This document shows, piece by piece, positions 17,602 through 27,215 of a stretch of DNA of 64,000 nucleotides. Under the pieces are notes generated by a model. It made no database searches. It was not told where the DNA came from and saw only the letters and a list, made by a program, of their open reading frames with translations. The stretch's first letter is position 1. Each line of letters starts with the position of its first letter. The position numbers and the translations under genes are program-made. The stretch is from Corynebacterium kroppenstedtii. Lineage in GTDB: Bacteria > Actinomycetota > Actinomycetes > Mycobacteriales > Mycobacteriaceae. The stretch is from positions 5,887-69,886 of the forward strand of contig NZ_QFRA01000016.1 in assembly GCF_003243515.1 (NCBI RefSeq), read 5' to 3'.

Positions 17602-17637
17602 AACGCACTTTTGTGGCCTAGCACACAAAAGTGTGTT
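17602..17637. promoter_or_regulatory. Strong inverted repeat upstream of etfB
   Basis: AACGCACTTTTGTG and CACAAAAGTGTGTT face each other across 8 bases; the arms match at 13 of 14 positions and the inner 10 are perfect. It lies 100-135 bases before the etfB start and about 127 bases after the end of the methyltransferase gene. No T-run follows on either strand, so an operator is favoured over a terminator. Confidence 0.5.
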
Positions 17638-17763
17638 CAAACTCCCTAAACCCGTGACCAGTGCCCCCGTTTGTGTGGGCCACAGCACCGACATCATTCC
17701 CGCGATCCGATCTGCTTCCCGCGGTCTCACCGGGGTTACTGGCGTCGTCGTTAATGGACCTTA

Positions 17764-19302
17764 TTAATGGAACTCTCGCGGGCCGCAAATGAACGCGACC
17801 GAGGAATTCTTCCCCTGCCTATCCCCCACCTGCGTGATCACGATCGTGTAGCTACAGCCTGACACCCCGGCCGACGGTGAATCCGCGGCCGACTCTCTTT
17901 GAGGCAGTTGGTCAGCGGAGGTTTCTTTGTTGCGGTTGTTGCGCTGATTACGCGCCTTCTTCCCCGAATGCTTCCGCGCGGCAGACATGATTTTTGCCCG
18001 AACATGATCGGGGTTCGCCGCCACACCACGCACGAGAATTTCGATCTGTTCTGGAGCACGCTTCGCCATCGTCGACGTCAGTTTGGGCAGTGGCACAACA
18101 TCCAGCACCTCACACGCTAAAACACCTGCTGGCGGTGTATCGCCAGTTAAGAAGGCAATATGAGGATCGATCTGACGCATCCCCCACCGATACGCAGCTT
18201 GACGTACCAATCCTGCCCGCACAATCGCTCCATCCGGATCGACGATGTAGCGATCAGCCAGGTTCTTCTTTCCGCTTCCGGTGTCCTCGTTGACATCCGA
18301 CAAAGGTGCCGAAGAACCTGCTGTTTGCGGGACTTCTGGATCAGTGTCAGTGAACATGTCGAGAGATCCATCCGCATGGATCAGGGTTGCCCGGCGCGTA
18401 ACACGTCGCTGCTGAACCAGGTTGTCGTGATCATCCGTGTTGTCGTCACCCCTGAGTAGCGCACAAATACCCGACGTTGACGCCGCAATTTCGGGCGTCC
18501 ACAAGCATGCCTCTTTAACAGCACCAGCAACGGAGATAATCTCTACTTCTCCATCCCAACTGGAGTAATCGATCCCAGGGGCGCACTTCACGACGAGCTC
18601 CGGCGTATTACCGGCGTGAGAACCCGCTTGCTCTCCAGGCCTCAGACCACGCCATATGTCGATCAAGCCAGGTAGAGGCGGGATTAAATCCTGAGGCTGG
18701 GAAATTCGTCGGCCTTGAGCACGTCGTGCAGGATCGGCGACAACAACAGCCGGAAAAGACACAGGACACAAAGCATCAGCGCGGAAAATCAGCGGGCGAG
18801 TGAACCGCGCCACATCTACTTGTGCGGTCTTCTCAAGCACGGACATATTGTGCCGGGCCATCGCTACCCTGCCGGGATCGATATCAGACCCGATAGTGGT
18901 CAACCCCTCGCCAGCAAGAGCAGCAAGTTCACTGCCAATGGAGCATGTGACATCGTGAACCAGCCCGCCTGCCTGCAACGATCGCACCAATGCCAACCGT
19001 CGCGCCCTGTACTGAGCAATCACCAGGGCGGTTGCTTGCTGAACCGACTCCGCGTCGACAAGCCATTCGTCAACAACATCCTCAGATATTTTGGCGTCCA
19101 CCGGTCGAGCGCCCCGTGCTGACCGTCGAGCAACCATTAATTCAGCCAGAGCACGACCATATTGGCCATATTTCGAACGCAACCGAGCCCCGTCGGCAAA
19201 TTCAGTGGCCTTCGAAAACTCCAGAGGTTCCGCCTCGGCGCACGCGTCCGGATGGCTCGTTATCCACGCAACGTCGTCTCGGGATAACACCGTTAGGCCC
19301 AC
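17764..19302 (-). CDS. SAM-dependent methyltransferase with C-terminal THUMP-like domain
   Basis: 512 residues. The central part has a class I methyltransferase fold: motif I VHDVTCSIGSELAALAGEG with the acidic post-I strand TTIGSDIDPGRVAMARHN and VVVADPARR as motif IV. The C-terminal part resembles the THUMP-like domain (HIAFLTGD to VRGVAANPD), suggesting an RNA substrate. A linker rich in Asp/Ser (about residues 285-345) and a basic, Gln/Asn-rich stretch near 450-470 look disordered. Starts at GTG 19302, overlapping the NUDIX stop by 10 bases; GTG 19290 is an alternative. The RNA target is unknown. Confidence 0.82.
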   Translation of the reverse strand: MGLTVLSRDDVAWITSHPDACAEAEPLEFSKATEFADGARLRSKYGQYGRALAELMVARRSARGARPVDAKISEDVVDEWLVDAESVQQATALVIAQYRARRLALVRSLQAGGLVHDVTCSIGSELAALAGEGLTTIGSDIDPGRVAMARHNMSVLEKTAQVDVARFTRPLIFRADALCPVSFPAVVVADPARRAQGRRISQPQDLIPPLPGLIDIWRGLRPGEQAGSHAGNTPELVVKCAPGIDYSSWDGEVEIISVAGAVKEACLWTPEIAASTSGICALLRGDDNTDDHDNLVQQRRVTRRATLIHADGSLDMFTDTDPEVPQTAGSSAPLSDVNEDTGSGKKNLADRYIVDPDGAIVRAGLVRQAAYRWGMRQIDPHIAFLTGDTPPAGVLACEVLDVVPLPKLTSTMAKRAPEQIEILVRGVAANPDHVRAKIMSAARKHSGKKARNQRNNRNKETSADQLPQRESAADSPSAGVSGCSYTIVITQVGDRQGKNSSVAFICGPREFH

Positions 19303-20117
19303 CCGCGGGCGTAGTACGTGTCAAAAGAGCGTTCCACAGTGAAATATTCATCCATGAAGGGGCGATCTCGAACCGCGCCGGTCACAGGTTCAACAGTCAG
19401 ATCCGACGCATACCCCAGCACTTCATCAACAGTTCGGAATGTATCCAGCATGCGCAACTGCACCCACGTCGGCGGGAGGAGACGAATTTTGCGGTAACGC
19501 CAGCCATCGAGAAGCGTTGATGGCCTAAACCACCCGCTCGACGCGGCTTCTATCGCATCATCGTGCGTGTTCTGTCCTTCCGGCTGCGCGGCCACGAAGA
19601 AGTGGGTGTCATAGCGCGCCGTGTCCCCGGGTGGGCTCACCCAGTTTGCCCAGGGTCGCAGCAGGTCAGCGCGGAGATACAGGCCAGTGTCGTCCAGGAA
19701 ATTAGAAAACGCCAACTCGTGGCTTTCTAGGCGCGAGCGAAAGGGAATGTAGGGGTCGGTATCGCCCACAACATTGCCGTCGTGTAGCCCAGCCAAAAGA
19801 GTTCCCGATTCCTCAAAGGTTTCTCGCACAGCGGCACAGACCAGCGCGCGGGCATCGTCCCGCGGAACTTTCAAATGACGTGCCCACCAGGATGTATCGT
19901 GACCAACCCACCGAAGCTCCGGTGAATCCACACCGTCACCATCGACGTCCCCGGGAAGATCACGCTGGTCAACGCCGCCACCAGGGAAAACGGTCATTTC
20001 CGGGTAGTGGACCATCGTGGAGGCGCGTTCTTGAACGTAGACCTCCATCCCCCACACCGTGTCCCGCAGCAACAGAACGGTAGAGGCACGTCTCTCACCT
20101 GTCGGTGTCAGAAACAT
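19293..20117 (-). CDS. NUDIX hydrolase with inserted Nudix box (NUDT19-like)
   Basis: 274 residues from the ATG at 20117, chosen because AAAGGGAGG precedes it closely. PGGGVDQRD is separated from AAVRETFEESGTLL by about 45 residues, a broken Nudix box seen in the NUDT19/RP2 group, some of which act on CoA esters. The acidic ligands in RETFEESG are intact. It overlaps the methyltransferase start by 10 bases, implying translational coupling. The link to CoA chemistry is family-level only. Confidence 0.87.
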   Translation of the reverse strand: MFLTPTGERRASTVLLLRDTVWGMEVYVQERASTMVHYPEMTVFPGGGVDQRDLPGDVDGDGVDSPELRWVGHDTSWWARHLKVPRDDARALVCAAVRETFEESGTLLAGLHDGNVVGDTDPYIPFRSRLESHELAFSNFLDDTGLYLRADLLRPWANWVSPPGDTARYDTHFFVAAQPEGQNTHDDAIEAASSGWFRPSTLLDGWRYRKIRLLPPTWVQLRMLDTFRTVDEVLGYASDLTVEPVTGAVRDRPFMDEYFTVERSFDTYYARGWA

Positions 20118-20227
20118 GACCCTCCCTTTCTGCCAAGCAGACAACTTGTACACCACACTGCTATCTCACAGTTTCGTCCGTGAGCATCTTCTGCGAGCAT
20201 CGTAGATTAGCTCAAACACTACCGGAA

Positions 20228-21136
20228 TTATCGACGGTGACGCCGCGAGGATTTCACCCGGTGAGCAAAGAAACGGCCGTCGACGGTATCCAACGTAATC
20301 GGCTGATGGAACGTCTTCGTTAAATTCTCTCCAGTGAGGACCTCGTCGATAGGCCCGGCGACAACCTGTTTGCCCTCGTCAAGGAGCATTGCGTGGGTGA
20401 AGCCCTGGGGAATTTCTTCCACGTGGTGAGTAACCATAACGATCACGGGAGCATCCGGGTTATTCGCCAGTGTGGACAGGCGCTCAACTAGGTCCTCACG
20501 CCCGCCGAGGTCAAGCCCAGCGCCTGGCTCGTCGAGAAGAAGTAGTTCCGGATCAGTCATTAAGGAGCGCGCGATTAAAACCCGTTTACGCTCCCCTTCT
20601 GACAGGGTCGACCATGTTCGGTCGGCTAAATGCATGGCGCCGAGATCTTCAAGGATGAGCGTTGCTTGTTCCTTATCGACGTCGTCGTACTGCTCACGCC
20701 ACCGACCCAGAATGTTGTATCCAGCGGAAATCACTAAGTCGAGAACCCGCTCGCGACCGGGAATACGCTGGGCCAATGCGGAGGACGACATGCCGATCAT
20801 CGTCCGCACATCCCGCACATCGGTCTTGCCCAAAACCTCGCCCATAATCACGCTGCGGCCCGTCGTCGAATAGGTTTCCGCACCCGCGACCTTCATCAGC
20901 GTCGTCTTACCAGCACCATTCGGACCAATAATGACCCAACGCTGCCCGGGTTTCACCACCCAGTTCATGGACTGCAGCAGCGTCGAACCATTCCGAACGA
21001 CGCTCACGTCGTCAAGGGAAATAAGAGCCTCGGGGTCAATCGGAAGTGCATCAAGCTCCTCACGAGAGCGAACCGTCGCATGAGGCTGAGAATCATCGGA
21101 ACCATGCGTATGGGAGGAAGTGTCGTGTCGAGTCAC
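20228..21136 (-). CDS. Stand-alone ABC-type ATPase
   Basis: 302 residues with a polar N-terminal tail rich in Ser/His. Walker A IGPNGAGKTTLMK, signature LSEGERKRVLIARS, Walker B LLLLDEPGAGLD and the H-loop MVTHHVEEI are all intact, so it should hydrolyse ATP. It has no membrane domain and no permease gene nearby, and resembles the cytosolic ABC proteins (ModF/YlmA-like). It is divergent from glgE, as in C. glutamicum from memory. GTG start with a weak ribosome site. Function unknown. Confidence 0.9.
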   Translation of the reverse strand: MTRHDTSSHTHGSDDSQPHATVRSREELDALPIDPEALISLDDVSVVRNGSTLLQSMNWVVKPGQRWVIIGPNGAGKTTLMKVAGAETYSTTGRSVIMGEVLGKTDVRDVRTMIGMSSSALAQRIPGRERVLDLVISAGYNILGRWREQYDDVDKEQATLILEDLGAMHLADRTWSTLSEGERKRVLIARSLMTDPELLLLDEPGAGLDLGGREDLVERLSTLANNPDAPVIVMVTHHVEEIPQGFTHAMLLDEGKQVVAGPIDEVLTGENLTKTFHQPITLDTVDGRFFAHRVKSSRRHRR

Positions 21137-21317
21137 ATCACCATCTTAGGGCTTACCCACGACACGTTCTGTCACTTTGCACAAAGCGTCGTCACTTTCG
21201 GTGGCCTGCCGCTGAAACTGACCAGCCCAAAAAGGGGTTCTGTGCTGCGCGATATCTGGGTTGTCCTCTACTCTGTTGGAGAGAAAGAGTGCGGAGCACG
21301 ACAAAAAGGAGATACCT

Positions 21318-23366
21318 GTGACCGGACGGCTCGGAACCGTTGGACGACTCGGCATTGACGACGTCCGCCCCCGCGTATCCAGTGGCGAAGTACCCGCCAA
21401 GGCAGTGGTCGGAGAGGTCATCCCCCTCAGCGCTGTCGTGTGGCGCGAGGGGCACGACGCTGTCTCTGCCACAGCCATCGTGAAGGGGCCTACCTCCGCG
21501 TCGGGGCCCTCCGCCGTTCAGCGCATCCCCATGGTGCCGGCACATGGCGATCCCGACCTGGTCAACGCCATATTCGTGCCCGACTGCCCGGGGACGTGGA
21601 CGTTCCGTATCGACGCATGGTCGGACCCCTACCGCACGTGGCGGCACGCCATCGAGGCCAAGGTTGAAGCTGGTCAAAGCGCCGAAGAGGTCGCGAATGA
21701 CCTCGAAATTGGCGCGCGAATTATGGAGGACACCGCCAACAATGTCGCGTCCGTCACCGACCGCCCCCACCTGTTGTCTGTCGCCGCGTCGTTGCGGTCC
21801 GATCGCGATATCCGCGCGCGCATTGCCCCGGCACTGTCGGCAGAAACGACGAGCATTTTCCGACGGACACCTCTCCGCGAACTCTTGACGCGTGGCCGCA
21901 CCTACGAGGTGTACGTGGAACGTCGGCGCGCACTCATCGGATCCTGGTACGAGTTCTTCCCGCGCTCCACCGGAGGCGTGGAGAATGGCGAACCGGTGCA
22001 CGGAACGTTTGCGACCGCCGCCGAGTCTCTCGACCGGATCGCGCGAATGAACTTTGACGTCGTGTATCTCCCGCCGATCCACCCCATCGGCCATATCAAT
22101 CGCAAGGGGAAAAATAACACCCTTGACCCCACGCCGGATGACGTCGGTTCCCCCTGGGCCATCGGATCATCTGAGGGTGGCCATGACGCGGTTCACCCCG
22201 ACCTTGGCGCTCTCGACGATTTTGATGCGTTTGTTGCCCGGGCTCGTGAACTCAATCTCGAGGTAGCGCTCGATTTCGCGTTGCAGTGCGCCCCTGACCA
22301 CCCGTGGGCTGCGCCTCACTCCGAATGGTTTACCGTTCTTCCCGACGGCACTATTGCTTACGCGGAAAACCCGCCGAAGAAATATCAAGACATCTACCCC
22401 TTGAATTTCGATAATGATCCCGAAGGATTATTCGCTGAAATTCATCGCGTCCTGGTGTTCTGGATCAAACGCGGAGTCCATATCTTCCGTGTGGATAACC
22501 CACACACCAAGCCCACTGCTTTTTGGGCGCGTCTGATTTCCACGATCCACCAGACGTACCCCGACATCGTTTTCCTCGCGGAAGCGTTTACACGTCGGCC
22601 AATCCTCTATGGCCTGGCAAAAGCTGGTTTTTCACAGTCGTACACCTATTTCACGTGGCAGACGTCGAAAAAAGAACTGGAAGCCTTTGCTGAGGAAATT
22701 CGGGATGCGGCCGACGCCTGCCGGCCCAATCTCTTCGTGAATACGCCCGACATTCTCCATGCGAGCCTTCAGCACGGCGGAAAGGCAATGTTCGCGATCC
22801 GTGCGGCTCTCGCCACCACCCTGAGCCCATCGTGGGGCATGTACTCCGGTTTCGAAATTTACGAACACGTCGCGGTCAAAGAGGGCAGCGAAGAATATCT
22901 CGATAGCGAAAAGTACCAGCTCAGGCCGCGTGATTTTGAGGGAGCTCGTCTCCGCGGGGAATCACTGGAACCGTTCGTGGCGGTGCTCAACACGATCCGC
23001 AGGGAGCAGCCTGCTCTTCAACAGCTCCGGACACTCAGGCTCGTGCCGTCGGATAACGACAAGATCATGGCGTACACCAAGGTTGATCCGCTTACGGGAA
23101 ATGCGCTGGCCATCGTCGTCAATCTAGATTCTGAGAACGTCCAAGAGACGACAATTCACCTTGACCTGGAGTCGCTGGGGCTGCCCTCGACTGTTGAGGT
23201 TCACGACCTTATTACTGACCAACAATGGACGTGGGGTGAGGACAATTATGTTCGCCTCGATCCGACCTTCAACGTGTGTCACATCGTTAAATTGCCGGAA
23301 ATCCCCACTGACTATCGCGACCGCAGCGGCTTTGCTCCTCACCACGAGTATCGCTACACCTGCTAA
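21318..23366 (+). CDS. glgE: Alpha-1,4-glucan:maltose-1-phosphate maltosyltransferase
   Basis: 682 residues from GTG 21318, which has AAGGAG seven bases upstream. Extends glycogen-like alpha-glucan with maltose units from maltose 1-phosphate. GH13_3 features: nucleophile Asp in VHIFRVDNPHTKP, acid/base Glu in VFLAEAFTRRP, and the N-terminal GRLGIDDVRPRVS. The 181-base gap to the divergent ABC gene holds a direct repeat of CGTCACTTT-like sequence but no clear promoter. It is followed by glgB at 54 bases, forming the classical glgE-glgB unit. Confidence 0.96.
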   Translation: MTGRLGTVGRLGIDDVRPRVSSGEVPAKAVVGEVIPLSAVVWREGHDAVSATAIVKGPTSASGPSAVQRIPMVPAHGDPDLVNAIFVPDCPGTWTFRIDAWSDPYRTWRHAIEAKVEAGQSAEEVANDLEIGARIMEDTANNVASVTDRPHLLSVAASLRSDRDIRARIAPALSAETTSIFRRTPLRELLTRGRTYEVYVERRRALIGSWYEFFPRSTGGVENGEPVHGTFATAAESLDRIARMNFDVVYLPPIHPIGHINRKGKNNTLDPTPDDVGSPWAIGSSEGGHDAVHPDLGALDDFDAFVARARELNLEVALDFALQCAPDHPWAAPHSEWFTVLPDGTIAYAENPPKKYQDIYPLNFDNDPEGLFAEIHRVLVFWIKRGVHIFRVDNPHTKPTAFWARLISTIHQTYPDIVFLAEAFTRRPILYGLAKAGFSQSYTYFTWQTSKKELEAFAEEIRDAADACRPNLFVNTPDILHASLQHGGKAMFAIRAALATTLSPSWGMYSGFEIYEHVAVKEGSEEYLDSEKYQLRPRDFEGARLRGESLEPFVAVLNTIRREQPALQQLRTLRLVPSDNDKIMAYTKVDPLTGNALAIVVNLDSENVQETTIHLDLESLGLPSTVEVHDLITDQQWTWGEDNYVRLDPTFNVCHIVKLPEIPTDYRDRSGFAPHHEYRYTC

Positions 23367-23420
23367 GACCTGCTAAAACGACGGTACCCGTACACGCCGC
23401 CCACCCCCTGAGGAGAGACC

Positions 23421-25595
23421 ATGCCAACTATCGACCCTAATGACCGCGCACGCATACTTGCAGGTACCCATTACAACCCGCACTCCGTTCTTGGGGCACA
23501 CCCGCACGACGACGGAACGACGACGATCACGGCGTTTCGGCCCGGCGCGGAGTCAGTCACCGTGGAGACCCCGTCCGAGACTGTCGACGCGGTTAACGAC
23601 GGTGATGGTTTCTTTACCGCATCCATCCACGGCGGAGTGACCGACCACCGGCTGCACATCACCTATCCCGATGGTGAGACCGTAACGATTGCTAATGGGT
23701 ACACGTGGCTACCCACGCTCGGGGAAATGGATATCCACCTCATCGGCGAGGGACGCCACGAACGCCTGTGGGAAGTGCTGGGTGCTCATGTCCGCCATTA
23801 CGACACCGAGATGGGGAGCGTCGACGGTACCTCATTCGCTGTGTGGGCGCCGAATGCTCAGGGCGTGACAGTCACCGGATCGTTCTGCGCGTGGAACAAG
23901 AACCAGTTCCCCATGCGCTCGCTGGGGTCGTCGGGAATTTGGGAAGTTTTCGTCCCCAACGTCTCCGCCGGGGCGTACTACAAATTCTGCGTGACCACGC
24001 TTGATGGGAACCGGATCGATAAGGCCGACCCCATGGCGCGGCGGGCTGAGGTGCCGCCGGCTACGGCGTCGATCGTGGCCGATAGTGATTACGCATGGTC
24101 CGATGACGAGTGGATGGCCGAAAAGCCCCGGAAGAATCTCCAGGACTCGCCTATCTCGATTTACGAAGTTCACCTGGAGTCCTGGCATAAGGGCCTTTCC
24201 TACACAGAGCTCGCGGATGAATGGGTGTCCTATGTTTCGGACATGGGGTACACGCATGTGGAATTCATGCCTGTCACCGAATACCCGTTCTCGGGGTCGT
24301 GGGGGTACCAAGTCACCTCGTATTACGCCCCCACATCGCGCTTCGGTACTCCCGACGAGTTTCGCGCCCTTGTCGACGCCTTCCACGAGGCTGGAATCGG
24401 GGTCATCATGGACTGGGTCCCTGGGCACTTCCCCAAGGATGAGTGGGCACTCGCCCGCTTCGACGGCCGCGCCTGCTACGAGCACCCCGATTGGCGACGA
24501 GGGGAACAAAAGGATTGGGGCACCTACGTCTTCGACTTCGGGCGAGCAGAAGTGCGCAACTTCCTCGTGGCGAACGCGTTGTACTGGGTGGATCAGTTCC
24601 ACATCGACGGATTGCGTGTCGACGCTGTCGCCTCGATTTTGTACCTCGATTACAGCCGTAAAGAGGGCGAATGGCTCCCCAACCAGTACGGTGGCCGCGA
24701 GAATCTCGATGCCGTTCAATTCCTGCAGGAGATGAACGCCACCGTCGAGAGGGCCTATCCCGGGACAATGACCGTGGCTGAGGAATCCACCTCGTGGCCA
24801 GGGGTGACGGCCCCAACTTACGATGGCGGCCTGGGATTTACGTTCAAGTGGAACATGGGGTGGATGCACGACACCCTGGAATACATCTCTAATGACCCCA
24901 TTTACCGCCCCTGGCACCATGGAGATATCACGTTTTCGCTGGTCTACGCGTGGTCTGAAAAGTTCATTCTTCCCATTAGCCATGATGAAGTGGTTTATGG
25001 GAAGGGGACGCTATGGTCGCGGATGCCGAACGATACGTGGAATAAGGCAGCAGGGCTGCGTACCTATCTAGCGTTCATGTGGGCACACCCCGGTAAGCAA
25101 CTCTTGTTCCAGGGGCAGGACTTTGGGCAAACCACAGAGTGGAACCACGATGAGTCTCTGCCGTGGGGGCAGCAAGAAGGCTGGGAAGGCGAATACCATG
25201 CAGCCGTATCGCGCCTGGTCAAGGACCTTAACGGCCTCTACTCTGCTACCCCTGCACTCTACACACAAGACAACGAACCCAGCGGTTTTTCGTGGATTAA
25301 CGCTAGCGATGCTCAACGCGGCGTGCTGAGCTTCATGCGGTACGGGTCGAACGGGCAGCGAGTCGCGTGCGTATTCAATTTCTCGGGAACCACATATCCC
25401 CAGTACCAACCGGGCCTCACCAATGCTGGACGGTGGACAGAGATTCTCAACACCGACTCGTCCGATTATGAGGGCGCTGGCGGCGGCAACTTGGGGCAGA
25501 TCACGGCGAATAGTGGTGAATACGACGGCTACCCTGCCTCAGCGACTATCTTCGTGCCCGCCATGAGTGCCCTGTTCTTCCGCTTCGACGGATAG
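23421..25595 (+). CDS. glgB: 1,4-alpha-glucan branching enzyme
   Basis: 724 residues. Makes alpha-1,6 branches in glycogen. Two N-terminal carbohydrate-binding/early domains (HYNPHSVLGAHPHDD and FAVWAPNAQGVTVTGSF, CBM48) precede the GH13 barrel with nucleophile Asp in GLRVDAVASILYLDY, acid/base Glu in VAEESTSWPGV and the late HDE motif ISHDEVVYGKG. ATG with GAGGAGAG upstream. It converges on the thioredoxin/TPR gene; a weak 5-base hairpin at 25613-25627 lies just past the stop. Confidence 0.97.
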   Translation: MPTIDPNDRARILAGTHYNPHSVLGAHPHDDGTTTITAFRPGAESVTVETPSETVDAVNDGDGFFTASIHGGVTDHRLHITYPDGETVTIANGYTWLPTLGEMDIHLIGEGRHERLWEVLGAHVRHYDTEMGSVDGTSFAVWAPNAQGVTVTGSFCAWNKNQFPMRSLGSSGIWEVFVPNVSAGAYYKFCVTTLDGNRIDKADPMARRAEVPPATASIVADSDYAWSDDEWMAEKPRKNLQDSPISIYEVHLESWHKGLSYTELADEWVSYVSDMGYTHVEFMPVTEYPFSGSWGYQVTSYYAPTSRFGTPDEFRALVDAFHEAGIGVIMDWVPGHFPKDEWALARFDGRACYEHPDWRRGEQKDWGTYVFDFGRAEVRNFLVANALYWVDQFHIDGLRVDAVASILYLDYSRKEGEWLPNQYGGRENLDAVQFLQEMNATVERAYPGTMTVAEESTSWPGVTAPTYDGGLGFTFKWNMGWMHDTLEYISNDPIYRPWHHGDITFSLVYAWSEKFILPISHDEVVYGKGTLWSRMPNDTWNKAAGLRTYLAFMWAHPGKQLLFQGQDFGQTTEWNHDESLPWGQQEGWEGEYHAAVSRLVKDLNGLYSATPALYTQDNEPSGFSWINASDAQRGVLSFMRYGSNGQRVACVFNFSGTTYPQYQPGLTNAGRWTEILNTDSSDYEGAGGGNLGQITANSGEYDGYPASATIFVPAMSALFFRFDG

Positions 25596-25675
25596 TGGCG
25601 GGGATGATGTTCGCCCGGCTGGCGGGCTAGCGGGAACGATCGCTACCCGTCTGCTAGGCCGACCAGGCTCGGGTG

Positions 25676-26680
25676 TTAGAACAGGGCGCTCGCCATTTCC
25701 CGTCTGGCTGTGGCTACGCGCGGGTCGGCGGGATCACACAACGTGAAAAGTTCGATCAACCGATCTTTAACCTGGGTCTTTTGATCCCCCGCCGATACCC
25801 GTAGGAGGTCCAGGAGCACGCGAAACGCGTCCTCTTCCTTCGACGAGATCATGTACTGATCAGCCTGAGCGAAGGTCTTCTCTGGTTCAGACGTCGGGTC
25901 GTCGGATGCGTGCGCCTCTGACACTCGTTTGAGGAGGGACACGTTCGCACGCGCAGCCTTGGCCTCAGCATTGTGCGGCTCGGCATCGATAATCTTGTCG
26001 TAGGCGGCGAGCGCAGCATCGAAGTCGCCGTTATTGAGGTCCTCTTCAGCGGCGTCTAGCCGTGGGTCCGATGGAGGTTCTTCATCCTGAGCCGCCGACG
26101 CTTTATCGGCGTCGGGAATACCAGGCAATTGGTCGCCGACTGCCTGCAGGATTTGGTCGATCCACCCCTGTAATTGTTCTTTCGGCTGTTGTCCTTCGAG
26201 AACTGAAATCGGGCGGCCATTTCCCAGTGCTATGACTGTCGGGATAGCGCGAACACCAAAGGCCTGAGCAATCTGGGGAACTGTATCTGCACTGACATTG
26301 GCAAAGATCCACTTGTAATTCGCCTGCCGTGCCATGGACTCAAGATTCTGGACGATGTCTTGAGAATCTGGCGACCGCGTCAAACTAATCGCGACAATAA
26401 CCGGGACCTGCATAGACCGCTTGAGGACGTCATTTTCAAAATTGGCCTCGGTAACATCGACGGTCATCTGCGCTGCGCCGCTCGTAGAGCCGCCACCGGG
26501 AACGCCGGCACCGCCAGGTGCATTATTCCCGGCAGATGAACCCGCCGTACTGCCGGTCCCGCGCGCTTGGCGCTGACGTTGTTTTTCCGCCTCCGCCCGA
26601 GCTTCGGCTCGTGCTTTAACTTCGCCTAAATCAACTGCACCAGCTATAAACCGCTCAGGGCCTTTTCCCGGAGATGTCAT
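25676..26680 (-). CDS. Thioredoxin-fold/TPR co-chaperone (CnoX-like), lacking CXXC
   Basis: 334 residues. An N-terminal charged helix (residues 15-40) and a Gly/Ser/Ala linker precede a thioredoxin fold at about residues 70-175 (FENDVLKRSMQVPVIVAISL, VRAIPTVIALGNG). The redox CXXC site is replaced by SPDS, so it is probably not an oxidoreductase. The C-terminal 140 residues form TPR-like helices. The architecture is that of the E. coli CnoX holdase family. ATG start at 26680. Redox-independent chaperone action is inferred. Confidence 0.8.
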   Translation of the reverse strand: MTSPGKGPERFIAGAVDLGEVKARAEARAEAEKQRQRQARGTGSTAGSSAGNNAPGGAGVPGGGSTSGAAQMTVDVTEANFENDVLKRSMQVPVIVAISLTRSPDSQDIVQNLESMARQANYKWIFANVSADTVPQIAQAFGVRAIPTVIALGNGRPISVLEGQQPKEQLQGWIDQILQAVGDQLPGIPDADKASAAQDEEPPSDPRLDAAEEDLNNGDFDAALAAYDKIIDAEPHNAEAKAARANVSLLKRVSEAHASDDPTSEPEKTFAQADQYMISSKEEDAFRVLLDLLRVSAGDQKTQVKDRLIELFTLCDPADPRVATARREMASALF

Positions 26681-26795
26681 TACTGTCTTGTACCCCTCTC
26701 AGTAAGAATGTCTAATTGTTCTGTGTCGTCACTGTGTATTCTTGGCGATGCTGTCGGGCGGTGCTACGTGGCACCGTGTTCTACCCGTCCGTCAT

Positions 26796-27110
26796 TCACT
26801 TCTCAGGTGACGATGCGAGACGACGGTTCACAGCGTCCACCTTCTCGGTGAGCTGGTGGTCGTAGCCCGGGCGAATATCGGCTTTCACCACTAACGACGT
26901 CCGCGGGCTCACCGAGCTGACAGCTTCCGTTGCCCGCTTCACGACGTCGAAAACCTCGTCCCACTCCCCTTCGATCAGAGTGAACATGGCGTTTGTCTCA
27001 TTCGGCAGCCCCGAATCCCGAACAACTCGGATTGCCTCAGCAACCGCATCCGCGACACCACCATCGTCGTCAGTTGAAGTAGTCGGAGCAACAGAAAACG
27101 CAACAATCAT
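26796..27110 (-). CDS. MTH1187/YkoF-like family protein
   Basis: 104 residues from the ATG at 27110 (MIVAFSVAPTT). The pattern of a 100-residue ferredoxin-like protein with NAMFTLIEGEWDEVFDVVKRA is that of the MTH1187 family, whose members bind thiamine-like or other small ligands in some structures. The gene is divergent from the epimerase gene. A short hairpin CGGTGC-N6-GCACCG lies just after its stop at 26759-26776. Physiological ligand unknown. Confidence 0.8.
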   Translation of the reverse strand: MIVAFSVAPTTSTDDDGGVADAVAEAIRVVRDSGLPNETNAMFTLIEGEWDEVFDVVKRATEAVSSVSPRTSLVVKADIRPGYDHQLTEKVDAVNRRLASSPEK

Positions 27111-27215
27111 GGCCCCGATTCTAGTCCAGCTCGGCGGACAATGTCGTACAAAATCACACCCCTGAATACGCCTGCGAAAAAGCGATATTGGCCGCGAGGG
27201 GCATAGCATAGAAGC

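Noticed and set aside
23832..24983. A 383-codon minus-strand frame antisense to glgB
   Set aside because: No domain is seen, and glgB on the plus strand has full catalytic motifs.
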